Source: an uncultured Bacteroidales bacterium (lineage in GTDB: Bacteria > Bacteroidota > Bacteroidia > Bacteroidales > UBA4417). Taken from it: a DNA stretch of 36,285 nt. The stretch covers positions 1-36,285 of the forward strand of contig CAJAXK010000150.1 of NCBI GenBank assembly GCA_903946925.1, read 5' to 3'. Below, piece after piece: positions 20,001 to 25,368 of this stretch. The notes beneath the pieces are model-generated. The model made no database searches, was not told where the DNA came from, and worked only from the letters and a program-made list of their open reading frames with translations. A program made the position numbers and the translations under genes. How positions within the stretch are numbered: position 1 is the stretch's first letter; the number at the start of each line of letters is the position of its first letter.

Positions 20001-20131
20001 CTTATGTGTTTGAGTACAAGTTGACAGCCACGCAAAAGGGAGATTTCTCGAATGGTATTACTTCGGTACAATGTATGTATGCACCCGAGTTTTCATCTCA
20101 TTCGGAAGGCGTGAGGGTGAAGGTGGAGTAG
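14009..20131 (+). CDS. Alpha-2-macroglobulin-like protein with thioester motif
   Basis: The product is 2040 residues. A type I signal peptide (to AMA-Q, about residue 18) exports it; no lipobox cysteine follows, unlike many proteobacterial lipoprotein homologues. A helical, TPR-like N-terminal part covers about 20-380. Macroglobulin domains follow, with the MG2 hallmark DRAIYRPGQ near 605. A variable segment holds seven prolines at 1199-1205 (ESIPPPPPPPG) where the bait region is expected. The MG7-like part (LTRWKMMGLAYTKD) is near 1285. The thioester motif is YECAEQ, with Cys1493 and Gln1496, followed by a helical thioester domain (GGWPWFQGMPESRYIT). Bacterial homologues are thought to trap foreign proteases in the periplasm. 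No penicillin-binding pbpC partner is adjacent. Confidence 0.93.
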   Translation: MKKYLFIIGLFLSLNAMAQNQYKIEWQQVDSLVALGQSQSALDLVTSVYEQSKSAGQADQFLKSSIYRMKLEADFQEDYFEKSIARTQTEIVSAKAPVKQILHSILAELYWQYYQSNRWKILQRSETKGLVSDDIKTWDFTKLVAACMHNYAFSLTDKDLLKFTTLSSFSEIILKQKDSEKFRPTLFDFLAHRAIDFYTSAEAGLTKPANTFLLDKPDYFSASNDFAAFAIVSPDTLSFEYQALKLYQEVIAMHVLDKDPTALVDVDLERLAYVHGNSTLPLKDSLYLAALYKLESRYKNHPSSTEVAYQIASQLISHDEEATPYYEEEVPVQSIPDSHKWDKKQAIEVCEAAISRFPDSFGAKNCRFLIERIKQPSLFITSNYASIPNKPSLALVSYQNLTKVYFRLVKIDPETDRDLQEKQMEVRLAKYLSLKAQKTWEQLLPDDGDYRSHSTEIRIPELKPGYYVLLASNDASFPNKSAIVTATTFWASNISYLSRKNLNGDNEIVVLDRNSGQPLSGIKVQSFYREYKPGTRKYESVAGEVFVSDKSGMVNIPAKGENWRNNQFYLVFSSKTDLLITESYFSGYSYRNNEPKTSVETHFFTDRAIYRPGQTIYFKGIVLERTGDDVKIKTDSKTEVILYDVNVQVLSKQSHVTNDFGSFSGNFIAPQNVLTGQMTIRCETGSVSVQVEEYKRPKFEVTFEPVKGSYKLGETIAAKGKATAYAGSMVSDAKVAYRVVRMARFPNWWGWRGMPISDEMEIANGETATGSDGSFTINFLAIPDLSVDRKTDPVFTYTVYADVTDINGESHTGETGISVGYNALLVKTDIADDVNLEKEMQFTLSTTNLNGETEAATGSITISKLTKPDQVLYTRKWSRPDRFVMTKEEFAKDFPGEVFKDEDDVATWAKSATMFSANFKTPTDSLFKMGNAFEAGMYVLELKTKDAFGQEVLYKKYFNAFQPKAQICEAVSPAFFTLLTPTLEPGEEAKFLIGTPVKNAYIIYEVLHKEKVVSRQILNLSNEQKLISIPVKEEYRGNFAISLSFVKNNRTFLVSKLINVPYTNKKLDISFATFRNKLLPGQDEEWQITLRDSKGEKAVAEMLAGMYDASLDEFAPHNWYFNIFRSFYGTQFWDDNRFFRITNSNQFFYPEMYDSTAAHEYDQLNWFGFNFGYYGGRPRIMASSKSLQMDAANVQESIPPPPPPPGSSGEKSDFYAPSLSQAEMRDVLGGSKVKFVAPVLTTEEVFDEPKSVGAPIIQIRKNLNETAFFFPQLATNQNGEIVIKFKAPEALTRWKMMGLAYTKDLKFGQIEKSLVTQKDLMVFTNAPRFLREGDIMDFSAKVSNISQSDLAGNAELHFFDALTMKPIDEMLSLKQSNVSFSVAKGLSSAVSWKISIPEGLQAVIYRITATAGTFSDGEEAAIPVLTNRMLVTESMPLPVNGMQEKKFNFEKLTNSGKAGSTLRNYRLTLEYTSNPAWYAVQALPYLMEYPYECAEQIFSRYYANSLATHIANSDPKIKRVFESWKTITPDALKSNLEKNEELKSVLLQESPWVREATNETERKQRIALLFDLNRMASEQNSALKKLRDMQSSNGGWPWFQGMPESRYITQHIVTGLGHLYYLEVLNPSGNNEIHEMLKKAIAYLDQEVKTDFEKLKSNDKEYLKNNHLGYEEIQYLYSRTYFLADFPVAKEYSEMLEYYKTQSTKYWNTQNNYMKAMVALYLNRFGDEKTAMLVLRSLKENALHNEEMGMYWRNEQRGWNWYQAPVETQALLIEAFDEVGNDQKSVEEMKIWLLKQKQTQDWKTTKATTEAVYALLLRGTSLLASDKQVEVTLGGEKVDLYKQDGSKPEAGTGYFKTSWDASAIKPEMGKVTVKNPNPTVAWGAIYWQYFEQLDKITPAETPLKLSKKLFREINTPTGPVIEPITENTNVKVGDKIVVRVELRSDRDMEYIHLKDMRASAFEPVNVLSGYRYQDGLGYYESTRDASTNFFIYYLPKGTYVFEYKLTATQKGDFSNGITSVQCMYAPEFSSHSEGVRVKVE

Positions 20132-20180
20132 GGATGTCGGATGTTCGATTGCGGATGTCGGATTTTAGAATGCGGATTTC
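20132..20180. repeat. Degenerate 7-bp phased repeat (7 units)
   Basis: Directly after the alpha-2-macroglobulin stop codon the sequence divides into seven 7-mers: ggatgtc, ggatgtt, cgattgc, ggatgtc, ggatttt, agaatgc, ggatttc. The unit GGATKNC recurs at 29908-29956 and, inverted, at 34767-34808. Confidence 0.85.
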
Positions 20181-20332
20181 TTCCCGGGAACTTTTGTTCC
20201 ATTAGGCTCTATCGCATTGTACGTCTGTTACCTATCTTTAATAAAGAGGCAGGAATCCTGTTCGGTTGGTGTTAAGTTGATTTCTTATCAACCAACGCCT
20301 AATCTGGTCTGTTTCGAGTTAGAAACACCTTT
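20181..20332. terminator. Convergent intergenic hairpins, possible bidirectional termination
   Basis: Two genes converge here. The palindrome ttcccgggaa (20181-20190) overlaps a 5-bp stem, GGAAC-tttt-GTTCC (20187-20200). Near 20266-20298 ggttggtgtt faces accaacgcc across an inner TTGAT/ATCAA stem, giving alternative foldings. No clear U-tract is present, so terminator function is a guess from position. Confidence 0.3.
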
Positions 20333-22294
20333 TTACTGGCTGATAAGGTGGTTGGTAATTTCAATATTTTGTTGCACCTGCGTATCTTTTGGGTCGAGCT
20401 TTAAAGCTGCTTGAAAGGATTGCAGTGCCGCACCATAGTTTTTCCTCATTCCATAAACAATGCCTAAATCTTTATAGGGCAATGGGTTTTCAGGCGAAAG
20501 CTTTGTTGCCTTTACAAGGAAATATTCTGCCGAATCGAGGTTGCCTTTGTACTGTCCATAAAGTTTCCCCAAAAGGTAATTTGCATCCCCATTTTCAGGA
20601 TTTATTTTGTTAATGCCATGTAAAACGTTCATTTTGTAATCAATCTCTTTGGCATCTTCAAGCATGGCAATAACCTTAAACAGGTTGCTGTACGCATTTT
20701 TATCGTAAGGGTCAAAAGCTAATACTTTTAGATATTGGCTGATAGCAGCTTTATAATCAGCTTTATAGAAAACAAGTGTATTGCCCAATAAAATCAGGCT
20801 GTTGTTGTTGTAAGGATAAATGCTTGTTGCCTGGTTCAAGTATTTTAATGCTAATTGAAAATCCTTTTCTTTTTCGCCAGGATCTTGTTCAGCTTGTGCT
20901 TTTTCCATGTATTTTCCCCCAGCCGAGGTGGTGCATTTCAAACTGTTTTCTGAAATTTTTACATCGGTAGTAAAAAGTGTAAAATCGTCTTTCCAGGCAA
21001 AATTACGTACAAATGTTTTGATGCCGAAGGGTACTAAAATCAATAATACCAAGCCATTTAAAACCATTGGGCGAAGCTTTTCGGATTTGATATACTTTGG
21101 CACTATTTCAACGATAATAAACGAAAGCACCAAAACGAAACCCACCGATGGCATGTAAACAAAACGCTCGTTCATAAAAGTCCCGACTGAAAAAAGCAAG
21201 TTGGAAACAATGAACAACGTGCTCAGGTAGAAGATAATACCAAAAGAAACAAGTTCTTTTTTCCTGATTTTGATCAATGCATAAACCCCCATCGCAGCAT
21301 ATAAAATAAATGAGATCACTGATTTTAAATCCATCAGGTCAACCAAAGGGATATGGTATGGGTAATAATCGTGAGTGAGCGGAAACGGGAGAAACAGCAA
21401 CTTGACGTACAAACCCAAAGTGTAAAGTACGGTCCCGATTTTTTGTCCAAAAGTGGCAAACAGGAAAGGGTTGTTCAACAGTTCCTTTGGCAATTCGGGC
21501 GAATTCAAATACCCAAGCACCTTATACCTTATAAATATGAAAAGCAGGGCTGGGACCAACAATATTGCAGCCATTGTAAACACCTTTTTCAGGGGTTGGG
21601 AAGTGAAAAAGTAAACCGTAAGCGGGATAATGAACAGGAACATAATCGCATTTTCTTTGGAAAGTAGCCCAATAAAAAACCAAAACCCGGAAAGCGCGAT
21701 ATAATAAAATTTCTTCCTGTCGAGGTATAAGAGAGCGCACCATAGCGAAATCAGGGAAAAGAGCAAGGAGAAAATTTCGTCGCGGCCTTTAATATTGGCA
21801 ACCACTTCGGTATGGATGGGATGCGAAATAAACAAAATAGCGGTAAGGAAAGGAATGGTAAGCAGCCATTTTTTATCCGCTTTGGTTGCAAGCAAACGTT
21901 GGAAAATCACCATCAATATCACCCCAGTAAAACCATAAAGCAGAATATTTATCAGTCTGCTCACAAACGGATTAAACCCGCCAAACAACTGGTATTCAAC
22001 CGCAAATGTGGCTATCGAAAAAGGTCGGTACCTTCCACCAGCCACCAAGGTTTTCTGTACACCAAAAAATCCGGTGAACGAATCGTATTTAAAAATATCT
22101 GCCAACCCATCGAAACCTTTTTTTGTAAACGCATTATCTTTAATCACAATGGCATCGTCGAGCACATACCCATAAAAAAGCGTATTGCAATACAACACAA
22201 ATGCAAGTGCAATTAAAATAAAATGAGGCAGATAGCGGGAATACGAATCAGGTTTTTCCTGAATTGGGTTTGGGCGGGATATCGGTTTTGCCAT
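20333..22294 (-). CDS. TMTC-like GT-C membrane glycosyltransferase with C-terminal TPRs
   Basis: The product is 653 residues. Roughly eleven hydrophobic helices fill about 22-425. The first large external loop after helix 1 carries the acidic pair Asp46-Asp47 in FYGYVLDDAIV, as in GT-C polyprenol-phosphate-sugar transferases. RYRPFSIATF and FISHPIHTEVVANIKGRDE are typical of the TMTC/DUF1736 group. The last 200 residues are TPR repeats (YLNQATSIYPYNNNSLILLG, then PLPYKDLGIVYG). Eukaryotic TMTCs O-mannosylate proteins; bacterial members are mostly uncharacterised, so protein O-glycosylation in the periplasm is inference. It has its own -7 box and is probably transcribed alone. Confidence 0.85.
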   Translation of the reverse strand: MAKPISRPNPIQEKPDSYSRYLPHFILIALAFVLYCNTLFYGYVLDDAIVIKDNAFTKKGFDGLADIFKYDSFTGFFGVQKTLVAGGRYRPFSIATFAVEYQLFGGFNPFVSRLINILLYGFTGVILMVIFQRLLATKADKKWLLTIPFLTAILFISHPIHTEVVANIKGRDEIFSLLFSLISLWCALLYLDRKKFYYIALSGFWFFIGLLSKENAIMFLFIIPLTVYFFTSQPLKKVFTMAAILLVPALLFIFIRYKVLGYLNSPELPKELLNNPFLFATFGQKIGTVLYTLGLYVKLLFLPFPLTHDYYPYHIPLVDLMDLKSVISFILYAAMGVYALIKIRKKELVSFGIIFYLSTLFIVSNLLFSVGTFMNERFVYMPSVGFVLVLSFIIVEIVPKYIKSEKLRPMVLNGLVLLILVPFGIKTFVRNFAWKDDFTLFTTDVKISENSLKCTTSAGGKYMEKAQAEQDPGEKEKDFQLALKYLNQATSIYPYNNNSLILLGNTLVFYKADYKAAISQYLKVLAFDPYDKNAYSNLFKVIAMLEDAKEIDYKMNVLHGINKINPENGDANYLLGKLYGQYKGNLDSAEYFLVKATKLSPENPLPYKDLGIVYGMRKNYGAALQSFQAALKLDPKDTQVQQNIEITNHLISQ

Positions 22295-22334
22295 AAAGGT
22301 TTTCTTCTGTTTGAAAATGATTTATTTTAAATCC

Positions 22335-22342
22335 CAAAGATA
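22335..22342 (-). promoter_or_regulatory. Candidate -7 box (TATCTTTG) of the TMTC-like gene
   Basis: On the minus strand this reads TATCTTTG, an exact TAnnTTTG match 40 bp before the start codon. A TTG lies 24 bp further upstream, slightly beyond normal spacing. Confidence 0.5.
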
Positions 22343-22455
22343 GGAATTTGGCTGAAATTAGGTTTTCAACAATTTTAAATTGGATAGAATAGGAATATAA
22401 ATCCAATTTTTAGAATTAGCAGAAAAGTAAACGATAAGTTGAAAATAAATTCCTC

Positions 22456-23907
22456 CTATTGGATCAACGCTTCTATCTGAGCTAATGTATCGGGCAATGA
22501 AACGATTTTTTTAGTTTTCGAATCCAACAAAATCATAACCGGCGTGGCCAATACAAAATAGTCGCTTGCCACTTTGCTGCGCACCCCTTCTTTGGCGCGA
22601 AGATGTTCCCAGCCGTTAAGCGTTGTTGTTTTTTGCTGCCAGGCTTTTATTTCTGTCTCGGTTTCGTCGAGGCTTATGGCTACAACGGCAATTTTTGTTT
22701 TGTTTTCAGTCAGTTGCGACCAAGGGAAAAGCGTGTTTACGGTCTCCACGCAATGGCCGCAATCGGCTGACCAAAATATCAGCAAAGTGTATGGCGTGCT
22801 TGGTTTGTATTTAGCCAAATCGAACATTTTGCCAGGTTCGGTTTCCAGATCAATGTTGGGGGCTATGCTACCGGCTACAAGGGTTTGCATCCCTTTTAAC
22901 CTTCGGTCAATTTCCATCCGTTTGGATGTGAGGCAATTGGGGTCGTTGGTATAAGGCTCAAGCACTTTCATTCCCGAAGGTATGTTGTTGCTTTCGAAGC
23001 CTTTATAGAAATAATCAACCATCCAGCCATACACCAAAGGGTTTCCCAATTTTGCCTTTTCAATGGCCGCGTGCGCCGCTGCCGGGAGCAACGAATCGCG
23101 CAAAGCAACTGTGGTGGCCATTTGCCCATAAAGGTTCACGTAATTGTCCATCCATTTATTTAGGTCCGATGTCCTTATCAACAAAGGATCCGTTAAGTCA
23201 ATTCCATCGAAATAATGTGCTATAACGCTCAACAGCCGTTCGGTTTCAGTGCCTTCCCACGGGATTTGGGGCACAAATTGAAACCTGTACAAACTGCTGA
23301 CAAACAATGCTTTGTCCTGTTTTACCTGCTTATCGAGCCATTGGTTGTAATCGTTGCGCCGCTTTTCGTATTCTTCAATCCCCGACTTATAGAATTTCGA
23401 TTGGGTATCGTCGTAATTCATCAGGAACTGCTGCAACAAACCAATTTTTTCTTTTTGCTTGCCATTTTCTTTCGAGAATGTGGCAAAAGCAGCATTTTCT
23501 TTTTCATCTTTTTGGTACCAGGTGCTGTCAGAATTGTTACAATAAATTGGACTGACCCAAAGTTCCAGATCCTGGGTGTTGATTATCAGGCTCTTTTCGG
23601 AAGGATAAGGTGTACTTTCCTTTTTCTCTTTATAATCGAAACGCAAAACAAACTCGCCGGGCAAACTGCTCTTCGGAACTGTAAGCTTCGTGGTTTCGCC
23701 TTTTTTTATCCCATTCACTTCCAAAATAGGTTTTATTAACCTTGTACCCGAAAGCGACATAAGGCTGATTTTACTTTCGCTAACTCCACGTAAATGAATG
23801 GTTAGCGTAACATCCTGATTTTGTGCCGATAGTGGTAATGTGCTATAAACCAGCATGAAACTGCAAAACAAATATTTGAAACCAATAACAATGATATGCT
23901 TAATCAT
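22456..23907 (-). CDS. Exported thioredoxin-fold protein (TlpA/DUF5106-like)
   Basis: The start is placed at ATG 23907 (483 residues) because a clear signal peptide begins there (hydrophobic to LPLSAQ, about 28); the in-frame ATG at 24060 would bury it behind 51 unlikely residues. The N-terminal part (30-130) is a beta-rich DUF4369-like domain, the middle is helical, and the C-terminus is a thioredoxin fold with FWSADCGHC (Cys383, Cys386). Proteins of this layout are common periplasmic or outer-membrane-associated thiol-disulfide oxidoreductases in Bacteroidota. The substrate is unknown. It is transcribed in the same direction as the TMTC-like gene, which begins 161 bp beyond its stop. Confidence 0.88.
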   Translation of the reverse strand: MIKHIIVIGFKYLFCSFMLVYSTLPLSAQNQDVTLTIHLRGVSESKISLMSLSGTRLIKPILEVNGIKKGETTKLTVPKSSLPGEFVLRFDYKEKKESTPYPSEKSLIINTQDLELWVSPIYCNNSDSTWYQKDEKENAAFATFSKENGKQKEKIGLLQQFLMNYDDTQSKFYKSGIEEYEKRRNDYNQWLDKQVKQDKALFVSSLYRFQFVPQIPWEGTETERLLSVIAHYFDGIDLTDPLLIRTSDLNKWMDNYVNLYGQMATTVALRDSLLPAAAHAAIEKAKLGNPLVYGWMVDYFYKGFESNNIPSGMKVLEPYTNDPNCLTSKRMEIDRRLKGMQTLVAGSIAPNIDLETEPGKMFDLAKYKPSTPYTLLIFWSADCGHCVETVNTLFPWSQLTENKTKIAVVAISLDETETEIKAWQQKTTTLNGWEHLRAKEGVRSKVASDYFVLATPVMILLDSKTKKIVSLPDTLAQIEALIQ

Positions 23908-23927
23908 AAAATTTGTGTTTTGAAATG

Positions 23928-23935
23928 CAAATTTA
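23928..23935 (-). promoter_or_regulatory. Candidate -7 box (TAAATTTG) of the thioredoxin-fold gene
   Basis: The minus strand reads TAAATTTG, an exact TAnnTTTG match 20 bp before the ATG at 23907. It supports that start over 24060, because a transcript from here could not include the upstream start. The -33 box is not obvious. Confidence 0.5.
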
Positions 23936-24052
23936 AACAATCTGCTATATGGGCGAAGGAAAATAAAAAAATGAATTGACAATTGACAGTTATTCAGTGT
24001 TATATCAAAAGTATTCAGTACAATATATGCATCATTCTGTTTTTCGATACCT

Positions 24053-24092
24053 AGTAACACCTAACAGCATAACAGCCTAACAGCTTAACATC
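24053..24092. repeat. 8-bp phased repeat of taacagc type (5 units)
   Basis: Five 8-mers in register: agtaacac, ctaacagc, ataacagc, ctaacagc, ttaacatc. They lie between the thioredoxin-fold gene and the end of lacI. The unit differs from the GGAT families, but the 8-bp register is the same. Confidence 0.75.
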
Positions 24093-24148
24093 ATTCAATT
24101 TGTCGTAGAACCCTCTTACATCATTAGGCTTTCGCGAAGCAAGGCCGG

Positions 24149-25204
24149 CTATGTCCGAAAACTGTTTGTTCCACTTAGTGCAATCCTTGATGTGGATTCC
24201 CTCACTATTACCTTTGTTTTCATTACAATATTTTCGCGCGAAATATTTTTTTTCATATTGATGTTCGATAAAAGAAGCCGAATACTCTTTTTACCTATGG
24301 CAACACCGGGCTGATGAATAGAGGAGAGTGTGGGATAACAAACTTCGGCCAAGTCGGAATTGCTGAACCCCAATACAGCCACATCTTCTGGAACCCGAAT
24401 GCCTGCTTTTTTCAAACCAGACAAAACGCCAACGGCAACTACATCGCTTATGCAAAAAATAGCATCCGGTCGGTTTTCGAGCGACATCAGTCTTATGGCC
24501 AATGCCTCACCTTCGGCTTTGTTGAATTTATTGCACAAAATAACCCAGTCGGGGTTTAGTTCCATATTGTTTTTCAGAAGGCAGTCGCGGTATGCGTAGT
24601 AGCGTACATTGGCTAAAGTGGATGATTCTTCGCCCCGCAAATGTGCAATTTTCTTATACCCATTATCAATTAAATGCTTAATCCCTTCGGTAGTGCCGCC
24701 ATAATCGTCGGAAGCAATGCTTGGAACCGTTTTTTGATCAAATTTGATTATGCGGTCAATAATCAAAAATGGGATATCGTCCCGTATCAGGTTTTCCAGC
24801 TTATCCTTTACCAGACTAAGTTTTCTGCTTGGCAAGATTAAAATGGCATCCACATTTAATTCGTAAAACTCTTTAATATATTCCAATTCTTTAAACTGAT
24901 TATAGTTACTTTCGGCAATCAACATTTTGTACCCATTTTTACCTGCCTCAATCAACATTCCGCTAAGGATTTGGGTAACGTAATAATGCGATAGCTTAGG
25001 GAAAATAACACCGATACGGTATGATTTCTGAAACTTCAACGATAAGGCTGTTGCATTAGGTTTATAACTGTAAAGATTGGCAACTTCCTTAACCCTGTTT
25101 TTCATCGAATCGCTGATTTCGGGTTTGTCGTGAAGCGCCCTCGAAACTGTTGCAATTGTAGTATTGAGTGCTTTTGCGATGTCTTTAAGGGTAGTTTTTG
25201 TCAT
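24149..25204 (-). CDS. LacI-family transcriptional regulator
   Basis: The product is 351 residues. Residues 3-50 are the LacI helix-turn-helix (TLKDIAKALNTTIATVSRAL, then HDKPEISDSMKNRVKE), and the hinge helix PNATALSLK follows near 54-62. The rest is the periplasmic-binding-protein-like ligand domain (GVIFPKLSHYYVTQILSGM, FLIIDRI, ISDVVAVGVLSGLK). The recognition helix TVSRAL and hinge leucine are standard for binding palindromes with a central CG. The gene is divergent from the TonB-dependent receptor, and a perfect palindrome lies in between, so it very probably controls the receptor/symporter/enzyme locus and itself. The inducer is likely the imported solute or a breakdown product. Confidence 0.94.
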   Translation of the reverse strand: MTKTTLKDIAKALNTTIATVSRALHDKPEISDSMKNRVKEVANLYSYKPNATALSLKFQKSYRIGVIFPKLSHYYVTQILSGMLIEAGKNGYKMLIAESNYNQFKELEYIKEFYELNVDAILILPSRKLSLVKDKLENLIRDDIPFLIIDRIIKFDQKTVPSIASDDYGGTTEGIKHLIDNGYKKIAHLRGEESSTLANVRYYAYRDCLLKNNMELNPDWVILCNKFNKAEGEALAIRLMSLENRPDAIFCISDVVAVGVLSGLKKAGIRVPEDVAVLGFSNSDLAEVCYPTLSSIHQPGVAIGKKSIRLLLSNINMKKNISRENIVMKTKVIVRESTSRIALSGTNSFRT

Positions 25205-25235
25205 CTGTAACCTTTTAATATTCCGTTAATTGGAT

Positions 25236-25243
25236 GCAAATAT
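25236..25243 (-). promoter_or_regulatory. Candidate -7 box (TATATTTG) of lacI
   Basis: The minus strand reads TATATTTG, an exact TAnnTTTG match 32 bp before the regulator start. The operator palindrome begins 27 bp upstream, covering the zone where the -33 box should be. Confidence 0.55.
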
Positions 25244-25269
25244 AATAAATTTTCAATAAAGATGTTAAC

Positions 25270-25283
25270 CGTAAACGTTTACG
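25270..25283. promoter_or_regulatory. LacI-family operator, perfect 14-bp palindrome
   Basis: cgtaaacgtttacg reads the same on both strands and has the central CG step favoured by LacI/PurR/CcpA-type regulators (compare the AAACGTTT core of PurR sites). It lies 27 bp from the lacI -7 box and 24 bp from the receptor -7 box, so a bound repressor would cover the -33 zone of both promoters. Confidence 0.8.
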
Positions 25284-25306
25284 TAAAATACAGCCTATTG
25301 CGCATT

Positions 25307-25314
25307 TATTTTTG
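25307..25314 (+). promoter_or_regulatory. Candidate -7 box (TATTTTTG) of the TonB receptor locus
   Basis: TATTTTTG fits TAnnTTTG exactly and lies 55 bp before the receptor start. No ideal TTG -33 box is seen; the operator occupies that position, as expected for repression by steric block. Confidence 0.5.
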
Positions 25315-25368
25315 ATGTTGTTATTTTGACCCCACACAAATAACTCTAACTTCAAAACCATTAATCAA

